Counted from the stretch's first letter, positions 1 through 6,672 are shown. The stretch is 18,169 nucleotides of DNA from Lachnospiraceae bacterium (GCA_028695945.1 JAQVIB010000010.1:1-18169); one strand, 5' to 3'. Notes: generated from the sequence alone by a model not told the origin. Program-made: numbers and translations.

Positions 1-296
1 GAAATAACCACACCTGCATCCAAATTGTATTTTCGTACTAAATATGCAACTGCTGGTGTTGGCACAACCCCTGCTAATACCGCATGTGCCCCAACTGAGC
101 AAATGCCTGCCACAAGGGCTCTTTCCAACATATCTCCGCTCATTCTTGTGTCCATACCAACCAAAATTTTAGGTGCATGGTCTGTTTCTTTTGTAAGAAC
201 AAAAGCACCTGCTCTGCCTAAATTATATGCTAATTCACCTGTCAGTTCCGTGTTAGCAATACCTCTAACTCCGTCTGTGCCGAATAACTTTCCCAC
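1..296 (-). CDS. glmM: Phosphoglucosamine mutase GlmM, N-terminal part (cut by window edge)
   Basis: GlmM converts glucosamine-6-phosphate to glucosamine-1-phosphate in the cytoplasm, on the route to UDP-GlcNAc and peptidoglycan. The first 98 residues are visible. They begin MGKLFGTDGVRG, the hallmark opening of bacterial GlmM, and continue with a DTRMSG segment and VVPTPAVAYL, both typical of domain 1 of the alpha-D-phosphohexomutases. The fragment stops at DAGVVI, directly before the loop that should carry the phosphorylated serine (S-A-S-H-N-P in the family), so that residue cannot be checked here. I chose a GTG start at 294-296 because AGGAGG lies at 307-312, ten bases upstream, and the family begins exactly there. 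It has its own leader and probable promoter. Family assignment is firm from the N-terminal motif; completeness of the gene is unknown. Confidence 0.93.
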   Translation of the reverse strand, partial: MGKLFGTDGVRGIANTELTGELAYNLGRAGAFVLTKETDHAPKILVGMDTRMSGDMLERALVAGICSVGAHAVLAGVVPTPAVAYLVRKYNLDAGVVI

Positions 297-420
297 GGGG
301 TAAATTCCTCCTTAAATGCAAATATGTAACCTCTAAGGAAACGTTAATTTAATATTACCAAAAAATTAATCAGTGTTCCCCTAACTAAAGTATTATATCA
401 CCTTATACCTTGTCAAACAA
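297..420 (-). promoter_or_regulatory. Probable glmM promoter and structured leader
   Basis: Reading the minus strand, TTGTTT (415-420) and TATAAT (392-397) are separated by 17 bases, a fair housekeeping promoter. A TTGACA also overlaps this -35, but at 13 bases it is too close to the -10. The expected transcript would have about 90 bases of leader. In it, bases 375-382 can pair with 335-342 (eight pairs, two of them G-U) and 363-369 with 344-350 (seven pairs), giving one long imperfect hairpin just upstream of the ribosome binding site. I see no known riboswitch. The rest of the gap between glmM and the next gene holds nothing else I can name except the terminator at 526-556. Confidence 0.45.
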
Positions 421-525
421 CTAATTTCTATTGTTTATGCCAAACAGCAACATAAATTATACTTCTTCCCCTTTTTATTATAATTTGAATACCCAAAATA
501 AGTTCCACAAAATAATAGAAATATA

Positions 526-556
526 AAAGCCACAAGCAAAAAATGCTTATGGCTTT
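526..556 (-). terminator. Intrinsic terminator after the sufC-sufB-nfeD-SPFH operon
   Basis: On the minus strand AAAGCCATAAGC and GCTTGTGGCTTT pair (one G-U) around a short T-rich loop, followed by TTTTATATTT. It lies about 30 bases past the stop of the SPFH gene and is a classical Rho-independent terminator. Confidence 0.85.
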
Positions 557-587
557 AGTAACCTATGTTCCTTTTTCTTAAGTTATT

Positions 588-1529
588 TTACTTTGTAAGC
601 TTAGGCTTATCATCAACTGCAAGCTCTTTAAATGCTGTTGCCAAGCCTGCAAGCCCCTGTATTTCCGATGGAATAATAATCTTTGTTGCTTGCCCATCAG
701 CGGCTTTCTGGAATGCTTCAAGGCTTTTTATAGCAATAACACCTTTCTGTGGTGATGCCTCATTAAGTAATTTAATACTTTCAGCTGTTGCTTGCTGAAC
801 CTTCATAATAGCCTCAGCTTCACCTTCTGCACGTCTTATAGTTGATTCCTTTGCAGCTTCAGCCTGAAGTATTGCAGATGCCTTTGCTGCCTCAGCACGA
901 AGAATAGTACTTTCCTTCTCGCCTTCTGCCACAAGTATGGCACTTCTCTTCTCGCCTTCTGCCTGAAGAATTTTCTCACGTCTTTCACGCTCTGCCTTCA
1001 TCTGTTTTTCCATAGAATCTTGAATTTCCTTAGGAGGCATAATGTTTTTAAGCTCAACACGGTTAATTTTAATACCCCATGGGTCTGTAGCCTCATCAAG
1101 TATAATACGCATTTTTGAATTAATTATATCACGTGATGTAAGTGTCTGGTCAAGTTCCAAGTCACCAATAATGTTTCTAAGCGTTGTTGCTGTAAGGTTT
1201 TCAATAGCTCTAATAGGGTTATCAACACCATATACATAAAGCTTTGGGTCTGTAATTTGTAAATAAATTACTGTATCTATTTGCATTGTAACGTTATCTT
1301 TGGTAATAACAGGCTGTGGTGGAAAGTCTGCAACCAATTCCTTTAAATTAACCTTCTTAGACACACGGTCTAAAATAGGTAGCGCAAAATGCAACCCTGT
1401 TCCCCATGTTGTATGGTAAGCACCAAGTCTTTCAATTACGTATACATATGCCTGTGGAACCACTTTCAGATTACTTACAATAAGAATAAGTATAACTACC
1501 GCAAGTACATAAATTGGTATAAACTCCAT
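588..1529 (-). CDS. SPFH/Band 7 (stomatin-like) membrane protein
   Basis: This is a stomatin/QmcA-type protein of 313 residues. One N-terminal membrane anchor (about residues 3-20) is followed by an SPFH domain (about 22-175, with V-x-E-R-L-G-x-Y and G-x-H-F-x-L-P-x-L) and a long C-terminal coiled coil. Such proteins form large oligomeric scaffolds on the membrane; a specific client is not known here. The coiled coil contains five consecutive 11-residue units of the form I-L-x-A-E-x-x-K-x-S-x (about residues 187-241). The ATG at 1529 is preferred to the one six bases upstream, because AAGGAG sits eight bases from it but only two from the earlier ATG. The gene lies 15 bases after nfeD, the usual partner: NfeD proteins are thought to work with stomatins. 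It is the last gene of the sufC operon. Confidence 0.92.
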   Translation of the reverse strand: MEFIPIYVLAVVILILIVSNLKVVPQAYVYVIERLGAYHTTWGTGLHFALPILDRVSKKVNLKELVADFPPQPVITKDNVTMQIDTVIYLQITDPKLYVYGVDNPIRAIENLTATTLRNIIGDLELDQTLTSRDIINSKMRIILDEATDPWGIKINRVELKNIMPPKEIQDSMEKQMKAERERREKILQAEGEKRSAILVAEGEKESTILRAEAAKASAILQAEAAKESTIRRAEGEAEAIMKVQQATAESIKLLNEASPQKGVIAIKSLEAFQKAADGQATKIIIPSEIQGLAGLATAFKELAVDDKPKLTK

Positions 1530-1544
1530 TATCATCTCTCCTTT

Positions 1545-1991
1545 TTATACTTCCTCTACTAACACTTTAACACCTTGAATTTTAACAATTTTAACTTTGA
1601 TGTCTTTTTGTATTGCTTTGTCTTCGTCAAGGCTTCTTGCTGTCCATACCTTGCCGTCAATTTTAACAGCACCTTTTTCTTCAAAGTTGTTAATATCTTC
1701 AACAACCACCCCAACACGACCAATTATTACATCCGCATTTGTAGGCTCATTCTTTTGTTTAAGCACCTTTTTTATGAAAGGTTTGGTTAGTATAAGCAGT
1801 GCAATGGATACTACTAAAAACACAACAACCTGCACTAACATTGGTGTGCCTGCCCTTGCGGCAATCATTGCTGCAAGGCTGCCTATGCAAAACCAAATAG
1901 ATACTAACGCACCTGCCGTTGCCACCTCTGCTACAATAAAAACTACAAATAAAATAAGCCAAATAGTTGTTAAACTCACATCAACACCCAT
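1545..1991 (-). CDS. NfeD-like membrane protein (short form)
   Basis: A 148-residue protein of the short NfeD family, the stomatin-operon partner. Three hydrophobic helices fill roughly residues 7-24, 27-46 and 50-68. They are followed by a basic linker and a soluble OB-fold domain (about 80-148) with the family pattern G-R-V-G-x-V-x-x-D...G-x-V-x-x-x-G-x-x-W-x-A-R. The serine protease domain of long NfeD proteins is absent, which is normal for this short form. The ATG is supported by AAGGAGG seven bases upstream. It lies between sufB and the SPFH gene with short gaps (28 and 15 bases), so all four genes are probably one transcript. Its role is inferred to be membrane microdomain organisation or membrane quality control together with the SPFH protein. 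Confidence 0.9.
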   Translation of the reverse strand: MGVDVSLTTIWLILFVVFIVAEVATAGALVSIWFCIGSLAAMIAARAGTPMLVQVVVFLVVSIALLILTKPFIKKVLKQKNEPTNADVIIGRVGVVVEDINNFEEKGAVKIDGKVWTARSLDEDKAIQKDIKVKIVKIQGVKVLVEEV

Positions 1992-2019
1992 ACTAGCACC
2001 TCCTTATAAGGACAGCTTA

Positions 2020-2940
2020 TTATTTTAAAAATCCATTAACAATTTGTGCTTCCGCCTCTTGCTCTGTAAGCCCCAATGTCATAAGCTTTATAATTTGTTC
2101 TCCTGCAATTTTTCCTATTGCCGCCTCATGTATTAATGATGCCTCTACATTGTTTGCGGTAATTTCAGGCACAGCCGTAACTACTGCATTATCCATAATA
2201 ATTGCATCACATTCTGAATGACCTATGCAACGAGCATTGCCGTTTATAATAGACACAAACTTCTGCTTTGAATCATCCTTGGCTACTGAACGAGAAACAA
2301 GGCTTACACTTGAATCATCGCCATCCATGTCAATTTCAAATCTAGTTTCTGCAAACTGTTTTCCATGGGTAAGTATTTTTTCTTTCACAACAACCTTTGC
2401 ACCTGCCTTAGCATGTGCCTTTGTTGTTCTTATGGTAGAATCAACTCCTTTAAGCTGTGTAGTTTCAAGCTCAATATAACTGCCCTCTTCTGCCTCAATA
2501 ACAGTTTGTGGATTGATTATTCTTTCACCTGTACCCTCACCTGTTCCAATATGTTTTTCAACATACTTAACCCTGGAATTTTTGCCAAGGAAAAACCTAT
2601 GAATGCCATTATGTTCACTGTTTTGGCTACCATCATTGTGTATACCACAGCCTGCAACAATAAGAATTTCCGCATTTTCGCCAACATAGAAATCGTTATA
2701 AACAAGGTCATGTACGCCCGCATGGGTTACAAGGGCAGGTATATGAACACTTTCATTTTTAGTATTTGGCTTGATTATTATATCTATACCGCTCTTATCT
2801 GTTTTCCCAACTATTTCAATGTTTTTAGTTGAGTTTCGTCCATCAAGTTGGCTATTCAATCTTATATTGTATGCACCAACAGGCACTTTATGCAAGTCTG
2901 CAACCTCTGCAAGCAGAATATCTCTAATGTCGTCGTTCAT
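2020..2940 (-). CDS. sufB: Minimal SufB-type Fe-S cluster scaffold protein (SmsB-like)
   Basis: This is the scaffold partner of the SufC ATPase and assembles iron-sulfur clusters in the cytoplasm. At 306 residues it is much shorter than the roughly 470-495 of classical SufB; it keeps the beta-helix core and C-terminal domain. Near the C-terminus are C-I-G-H-S-E-C-D (Cys238, Cys244), then I-H-E-A (His271, Glu272) and I-V-N-G-F-L-K. They align by eye with the E. coli SufB region holding Cys405 and Glu434, so it looks like SufB rather than the cysteine-poor SufD. The ATG at 2940 is chosen over an earlier in-frame ATG because GGAGGAG lies just before it; this start is two bases past the sufC stop. 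No sufS, sufU or sufD is visible beside it. This fits the two-gene 'SMS' type SUF-like system of anaerobes, an inference from size and context. Confidence 0.88.
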   Translation of the reverse strand: MNDDIRDILLAEVADLHKVPVGAYNIRLNSQLDGRNSTKNIEIVGKTDKSGIDIIIKPNTKNESVHIPALVTHAGVHDLVYNDFYVGENAEILIVAGCGIHNDGSQNSEHNGIHRFFLGKNSRVKYVEKHIGTGEGTGERIINPQTVIEAEEGSYIELETTQLKGVDSTIRTTKAHAKAGAKVVVKEKILTHGKQFAETRFEIDMDGDDSSVSLVSRSVAKDDSKQKFVSIINGNARCIGHSECDAIIMDNAVVTAVPEITANNVEASLIHEAAIGKIAGEQIIKLMTLGLTEQEAEAQIVNGFLK

Positions 2941-2942
2941 AA

Positions 2943-3671
2943 TTATTCCTCCTCCCTGTAGTACTGACATCCGGAATACGCCATTTCTGCTTGTTCAAGC
3001 AACGCTGGCATAATTTCTTCCTTTGTGCCACGGCTCGCAACTATTCCGTTTGCAAGCACAACAATTTCGTCAGCAATATTAAGTATTCTTTCCTGATGAG
3101 AAATTATAATAATAGAGCCTTTAATTTCATTATGAATTTTCTCAAAAACATCAATTAAGTTTTTAAAACTCCAAATATCAATGCCTGCTTCTGGTTCGTC
3201 GAAAACTGAAATTCTGGTTTTTCTTGCCATAATTGTTGCTATTTCAATTCTTTTAAGTTCTCCACCAGAGAGTGAAGCGTTAACCTCTCTGTCGATGTAG
3301 TCTCTTGCACAAAGACCCACCTCAGAAAGGTATTGACAGGCATCAGCCGTAGAAAGGTTTTCTCCGCTTGCAAGGTTTATAAGGTCCTTAACTGTAACTC
3401 CTTTAAACCTTACGGGCTGTTGAAATGCAAAACTAATTCCAAGCTTTGCCCTATCTGTAATACTCATTTTGGTAATATCTTGTCCATCAAATAAAATTTG
3501 ACCGCTTGTAGGCGTAACAATACCTGCAATAATTTTTGCAAGGGTACTTTTACCACTTCCGTTAGGCCCTGTAATAACGATAAACTTGGCATCTTCAACT
3601 TTCAAACTTACATCATTAATAATATCTTTTTCACCATCAACAGTGTATGATATGTTTCTTAACTCTAACAT
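2943..3671 (-). CDS. sufC: SufC-type Fe-S assembly ABC ATPase
   Basis: A 242-residue soluble ABC ATPase that powers Fe-S cluster assembly on SufB. Visible motifs are Walker A GPNGSGKST (35-43), Q-loop FAFQQP (about 82-86), signature LSGGE (134-138) followed by the SufC-typical L-K-R-I-E-I, Walker B I-S-V-F-D-E-P-E-A-G-I-D (catalytic Glu159) and the H-loop His202. There are no membrane segments, and the adjacent partner is SufB rather than a permease, so a transporter role is unlikely. GAGGAGG lies seven bases before the ATG. It is the first gene of a four-gene unit and has a consensus promoter about 45 bases upstream. The stop is two bases from the sufB start, which points to tight translational coupling and balanced synthesis of the complex. 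Confidence 0.94.
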   Translation of the reverse strand: MLELRNISYTVDGEKDIINDVSLKVEDAKFIVITGPNGSGKSTLAKIIAGIVTPTSGQILFDGQDITKMSITDRAKLGISFAFQQPVRFKGVTVKDLINLASGENLSTADACQYLSEVGLCARDYIDREVNASLSGGELKRIEIATIMARKTRISVFDEPEAGIDIWSFKNLIDVFEKIHNEIKGSIIIISHQERILNIADEIVVLANGIVASRGTKEEIMPALLEQAEMAYSGCQYYREEE

Positions 3672-3714
3672 AATTGTTCCTCCTCAAAGAGCGTAAAAAC
3701 TTTTTAATTTATAA

Positions 3715-3743
3715 ATTATACCAACTTGTACAAATTACGTCAA
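3715..3743 (-). promoter_or_regulatory. Promoter of the sufC operon
   Basis: On the minus strand TTGACG (3738-3743), a 17-base spacer and TATAAT (3715-3720) form a near-perfect housekeeping promoter. The spacer contains the perfect palindrome TTGTACAA, extendable to 14 bases with one mismatched pair, which could be an operator. No regulator gene is adjacent. Confidence 0.8.
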
Positions 3744-3780
3744 TAAATACCTTTAACACTATCATTATATTGCACAAAAA

Positions 3781-3814
3781 AAGGAAAGTATGTTGCAAAT
3801 GCAACACTTTCCTT
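3781..3814 (-). terminator. Terminator after the dehydrogenase gene
   Basis: On the minus strand AAGGAAAGTGTTGC pairs with GCAACATACTTTCCTT (a two-base bulge) around an ATTT loop, followed by seven T. It lies about 45 bases after the D-2-hydroxyacid dehydrogenase stop and upstream of the sufC promoter, separating the two operons. A shorter T run on the other side could let it act in both directions. Confidence 0.88.
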
Positions 3815-3858
3815 TTTCTCAAAAGTACTTATAACTATTATACATATTATATTAGAAA

Positions 3859-4812
3859 TTAAACAATCAAATTTTGTGGTGTTCCCTGTTCCCACCTAAG
3901 TATGTTGTTAACAACTATACCAGCACGGGTATATAAAGCTTCTTGTGAGGCAAAAGCCACATGAGGTGTTACTACGGTATTTTTACTATTAATAAGCGGA
4001 TGTGATGAAGGAATTGGAGGTTCCATTTCAAAAACATCAATGCCTGCACCTGCTATTTTCCCTTCGTTAAGTACCCTAGCTAATTCTTCACTGTCCACAA
4101 CTCCACCACGGGCAGTGTTTATAAGTATTGCTGTTTCTTTCATAAGCCCAAGCTCTTCAGCACCAATTAGCTTTGCTGTAGTGCCATTAAAAGGTACATG
4201 CAATGATACTATATCACTTTGTTTAAGCAATTCCTCAAGGGAAACAAACTTAACACCCTTAGCTTCAAGCTGTGGTTTTACACTTCTGTTATAAGCAAGA
4301 ACCTCACACCCAAATGCCATTGCAATTTCTGCAACTCTTGCACCAATAGCACCAGTGCCTACTACACCAAATTTTTTGCCAAAAAGTTCGCATCCTACAA
4401 GCCCTGCTTTAGTTCCTTCTACACGTGTAGCAGCATCACACTTTGGTATATTTCGTAAAACAGATAATGCAAGACCAAAAGCAAGCTCTGCTACTGCATT
4501 TGTAGAGTACCCTGCGGCATTGCATACAGTTATGCCTTTTTCTTTACAAAATTCAGTATCTATATGGTCTACACCTGTAAATGCCACAGAAATCATTTTT
4601 AATTTAGTACATTTTTCAATAACATCTTTTCTTAACGGTAAATTTGCAACAATTATTATTTCTGCCTCCGTGCCACGCTCAATCAGTTCCGATACATTTT
4701 CGGTACGGGTTTCGTAGTAAACAACTTCATGCCCTTCTGCTTTAATCGGCATTATTGCCTCGTTAACCTTATCATTGGTAATGCCAAGTGGTTCAATAAT
4801 AACTATTTTCAT
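3859..4812 (-). CDS. D-isomer-specific 2-hydroxyacid dehydrogenase, NAD-dependent
   Basis: A 317-residue cytoplasmic oxidoreductase that interconverts a 2-oxoacid and a D-2-hydroxyacid using NAD(P)H. It shows the Rossmann motif G-T-G-A-I-G (152-157), the segment N-T-A-R-G-G-V-V-D with catalytic Arg235, D-V-F-E-M-E-P-P with Glu264, and T-P-H with His284, the full catalytic set of the family. There is no C-terminal ACT domain, so it is not a standard long SerA. The exact substrate (hydroxypyruvate/glycerate, 2-oxoisocaproate, lactate, erythronate-type) cannot be read from the sequence. AGGAGG lies eight bases before the ATG. It starts 15 bases after the ECF S-component gene and is followed by a strong terminator, so the two form a small operon; a shared substrate or pathway is plausible but unproven. 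Confidence 0.9.
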   Translation of the reverse strand: MKIVIIEPLGITNDKVNEAIMPIKAEGHEVVYYETRTENVSELIERGTEAEIIIVANLPLRKDVIEKCTKLKMISVAFTGVDHIDTEFCKEKGITVCNAAGYSTNAVAELAFGLALSVLRNIPKCDAATRVEGTKAGLVGCELFGKKFGVVGTGAIGARVAEIAMAFGCEVLAYNRSVKPQLEAKGVKFVSLEELLKQSDIVSLHVPFNGTTAKLIGAEELGLMKETAILINTARGGVVDSEELARVLNEGKIAGAGIDVFEMEPPIPSSHPLINSKNTVVTPHVAFASQEALYTRAGIVVNNILRWEQGTPQNLIV

Positions 4813-4827
4813 TCATTAACCCTCCTG

Positions 4828-5355
4828 TTATTTAACCGACAACAATCTGTATATCTTCGCCTTATTCAGTGCTGCACCAATCACTAAATAAATTACCAGA
4901 CCGCCAATACCCTGTACAACATTACTTGGTACAGAGGTAAGTGCAACGGCAAAACTGCCCTTAAGTATGGTTCCAGCAACCAGGTATCCAAAAACCATCC
5001 ATATAATACCTGCTGAAGCAGCAATTAAATTTCTTGCTGAAAAAAAGTTTCCTTTTGCACCTTCATAATTAGCAAGTTTACCTATTATTAACCCCATAAT
5101 TGCCTTAATAATTAAAGTAAACGGTGCCCAGTGAGGATACCCACCAAGTACATCTGCAAGCATAGACCCAACTCCACCTGCTATAAGGCCATATTCCCAG
5201 CCAAAAAATATACTGCTTATTAAAATAACACTGTCTCCTAAATGAATATACCCACTGGTAGCTGCCACAGGCACATTAATTACCATTGTAGCCACTGCAA
5301 CCAACGCAATTAAAAGCCCCTTAATACATAACTCTTTTGCCGATAAATTTTTCAT
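4828..5355 (-). CDS. ECF transporter S component, substrate unknown
   Basis: A very hydrophobic 175-residue protein with about six membrane helices (roughly 11-30, 40-52, 55-70, 77-93, 109-130, 145-163). It has the sequence G-Y-I-H-L-G-D-S-V-I (35-44), which resembles the conserved loop of energy-coupling-factor S components of the riboflavin/COG4720-like group. S components bind a vitamin or other micronutrient and dock with a shared EcfA-EcfA'-EcfT module encoded elsewhere; no such module is in this window. The substrate cannot be assigned from the sequence, and no vitamin riboswitch is evident in the short leader. The ribosome binding site is AGAGG nine bases before the ATG. It is the first gene of an operon with the dehydrogenase. 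Confidence 0.82.
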   Translation of the reverse strand: MKNLSAKELCIKGLLIALVAVATMVINVPVAATSGYIHLGDSVILISSIFFGWEYGLIAGGVGSMLADVLGGYPHWAPFTLIIKAIMGLIIGKLANYEGAKGNFFSARNLIAASAGIIWMVFGYLVAGTILKGSFAVALTSVPSNVVQGIGGLVIYLVIGAALNKAKIYRLLSVK

Positions 5356-5392
5356 ATTGCTATGCCTCTTTTCTTAATATTTTGTTAGTGAG

Positions 5393-5401
5393 ATAATAGC
5401 A
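5393..5401 (-). promoter_or_regulatory. Possible extended -10 promoter for the ECF S-component gene
   Basis: On the minus strand TGCTATTAT matches an extended -10 (TGn-TATAAT-like). The -35 region is weak. Just upstream, a 6-base inverted repeat with a 3-base loop (AGAAGT/ACTTCT) and a second one (ATTGTA/TACAAT, 5445-5460) could be regulator sites. This is tentative. Confidence 0.35.
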
Positions 5402-5478
5402 CAAAAGAAGTTACACTTCTACCTACTGTTAAAAAAAAGGAGCAATTGTATGGGTACAATATTGAAACAGTATTAAAA

Positions 5479-5505
5479 AAACCACAAACAAAAAGGCTTG
5501 TGGTT
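5479..5505 (-). terminator. Terminator after the tRNA cluster
   Basis: On the minus strand AAACCACAAGC and GTTTGTGGTTT pair over nine or more positions around a T-rich loop, followed by seven T. It starts about five bases after the tRNA-Val gene and ends the tRNA transcript. Confidence 0.88.
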
Positions 5506-5509
5506 TGTA

Positions 5510-5582
5510 TGGGAATTACAGGGCTCGAACCTGTGACATCTTGCTTGTAAGGCAAGCGCTCTCCCAGCTGAGCTAAACTCCC
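5510..5582 (-). tRNA. tRNA-Val, anticodon TAC
   Basis: This 73-base gene folds into a complete cloverleaf. The acceptor GGGAGTT pairs with AATTCCC (one G-U), the D-arm reads TAGCTCAGCTGGGAGAGC, the anticodon stem CTTGC/GCAAG encloses loop CTTACAA with anticodon TAC, and the T-arm contains GGTTCGAGCC. The discriminator base is A and CCA is not encoded. It reads GUA and, by wobble, other valine codons. It is the last of three tandem tRNA genes. Confidence 0.97.
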
Positions 5583-5613
5583 ATGATGACTGGAAAAGAA
5601 ATATGAAATTAAG

Positions 5614-5685
5614 TGACCCGTAAGGGAATCGAACCCTTGTTTCAGCCGTGAGAGGGCCGCGTCTTGACCGCTTGACCAACGGGCC
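5614..5685 (-). tRNA. tRNA-Glu, anticodon CTC
   Basis: This 72-base gene has acceptor GGCCCGT paired with ACGGGTC, an anticodon stem CGGCC/GGCTG around loop CTCTCAC (anticodon CTC) and T-arm GGGTTCGATTCCC. It closely resembles the known B. subtilis tRNA-Glu, but the anticodon is CTC rather than the usual TTC, so it should read only GAG. CCA is not encoded. It lies four bases after tRNA-Met. Confidence 0.95.
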
Positions 5686-5689
5686 AAAA

Positions 5690-5763
5690 TAGCGGAGAAG
5701 GGATTTGAACCCCTGACACCGCGGGTATGAACCGCGTGCTCTAGCCAACTGAGCTACTCCGCC
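5690..5763 (-). tRNA. tRNA-Met (elongator), anticodon CAT
   Basis: This 74-base gene has acceptor GGCGGAG paired with CTCCGCT (G1-U72), anticodon stem CGCGG/CCGCG around loop TTCATAC (anticodon CAT), and T-arm GGGGTTCAAATCCC. The G1-U72 pair and the lack of the three G-C pairs next to the anticodon loop exclude an initiator tRNA. The sequence matches my memory of B. subtilis elongator tRNA-Met better than tRNA-Ile(CAT). CCA is not encoded. It is the first gene of the cluster. Confidence 0.94.
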
Positions 5764-5781
5764 AAATCAGTTACTTGCACT

Positions 5782-5810
5782 ATTATAGACGTGCTAGCGG
5801 AAAATGTCAA
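5782..5810 (-). promoter_or_regulatory. Promoter of the tRNA-Met-Glu-Val cluster
   Basis: On the minus strand TTGACA (5805-5810) and TATAAT (5782-5787) are spaced by exactly 17 bases, a perfect consensus promoter as expected for stable RNA genes. The start point would fall about ten bases before tRNA-Met. Confidence 0.92.
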
Positions 5811-5824
5811 TAGCTTTTTCGAAT

Positions 5825-6130
5825 TTATTCAGCACGATTTTTAAACACCATCTCATCTGGCATAATAAGCCCCAACTGTTCACGAGCAATTTTTTCAATA
5901 TATACATCACTTGTGTAATATTCCTGCTCATTTTTTAACTGGTTATTTTCATTATTTGCATCATCTATTTTTTGTGCCAAAACAGCTTTTTCTTCTTTTA
6001 ATACATATAAATTACGGCTCTGAGCAAACAAATTCACACAAACAGCCGTAATAAAAATAAGCATAAAGCAAAATACCATTATGCTTGTAAAAGACTTTTC
6101 TTTTTTTGTTTTTATCCTTGCGTTACCCAT
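5825..6130 (-). CDS. divIC: Septum formation initiator family protein DivIC
   Basis: A 101-residue bitopic membrane protein of the DivIC/FtsB family, which joins FtsL and DivIB at the division septum to control septal wall synthesis. A basic cytoplasmic N-terminus is followed by one membrane helix (about 15-36), a coiled coil (about 40-70) and the family signature Y-I-E-K-I-A-R-E-Q-L-G-L-I-M-P-D-E (77-93). The start is uncertain: a GTG at 6142 would add four residues, and neither start has a good ribosome binding site. I prefer the ATG at 6130. Translation is probably coupled to yabQ, whose stop lies 16 bases upstream. The position right after yabP-yabQ is the same as in B. subtilis. Confidence 0.9.
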   Translation of the reverse strand: MGNARIKTKKEKSFTSIMVFCFMLIFITAVCVNLFAQSRNLYVLKEEKAVLAQKIDDANNENNQLKNEQEYYTSDVYIEKIAREQLGLIMPDEMVFKNRAE

Positions 6131-6146
6131 GCCCACACACACTCGC

Positions 6147-6659
6147 TTATATTTTTTTCAATAGTATACCAAGGTTTTTGAACCATTTCTTTGAGTATAT
6201 TTTTGCATACATTCCAGATAAATGCAATGTTTTTTTAGAAATTTTAGTTACAAAATTGCCTGTTTTTTTGCATGGCACTTTAAAAATACGCCATAAAAGC
6301 CTAAATGGTGTAAGTAATATTTCTATAAACATCCTTATAACCCATTTAACTGCATTAACCACCTTTTCTGAAACCTTTAAAAACAATGGGCTAACGGCCG
6401 AAAAATATAGTGCCATACCCAAAAATACCCCTGCAACACAAAACACACGTATTTCACCAAAACTTACGCCAAGCAGTACTAAAAACACAACAAGAACTAC
6501 CGCAATCCAATATACCGCATCCTCTATGTATACAAATATTTTTTTGTGCTTCACCGCCATGCGAAGTACTTTAATTGCATCATACAAAAAAGCTAAAATA
6601 AAGCCCCAAACAACTGTTGTAATAAAAAGTTTTGCTTGGTAGCTTAGTGAAAGTATCAT
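6147..6659 (-). CDS. yabQ: Spore cortex/coat biosynthesis protein YabQ
   Basis: A 170-residue membrane protein with three hydrophobic helices near the N-terminus (about 9-28, 43-65, 70-90) and a basic C-terminal half. This architecture and the start L-S-L-S-Y-Q fit YabQ, a mother-cell protein needed for spore cortex formation in B. subtilis. The neighbours yabP (13 bases upstream) and divIC (downstream) are the same as in Bacillus, which strengthens the call. GAGGTGG lies four bases before the ATG. The biochemical role of YabQ is not known; presence of the gene implies an endospore-forming host. Confidence 0.88.
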   Translation of the reverse strand: MILSLSYQAKLFITTVVWGFILAFLYDAIKVLRMAVKHKKIFVYIEDAVYWIAVVLVVFLVLLGVSFGEIRVFCVAGVFLGMALYFSAVSPLFLKVSEKVVNAVKWVIRMFIEILLTPFRLLWRIFKVPCKKTGNFVTKISKKTLHLSGMYAKIYSKKWFKNLGILLKKI

Positions 6660-6672
6660 TTAGCCACCTCAT

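Noticed and set aside
25..303. Plus-strand open frame of 92 codons over the window start
   Set aside because: It mirrors glmM, whose minus-strand frame has the unmistakable M-G-K-L-F-G-T-D-G-V-R-G start and a ribosome binding site.
5430..5475. Plus-strand AAGGAG followed by an eight-codon frame (M-G-T-I-L-K-Q-Y)
   Set aside because: Too short to support, no plus-strand promoter, and all neighbouring genes are on the minus strand.
5356..5509. Vitamin riboswitch ahead of the ECF S-component gene
   Set aside because: Only about 120 bases separate the gene from the tRNA terminator and I find none of the conserved TPP, FMN, cobalamin or THF riboswitch motifs.
5385..5748. Two minus-strand open frames of 91-100 codons
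   Set aside because: They run through the three tRNA genes and the terminator; the apparent protein is tRNA sequence read as codons.
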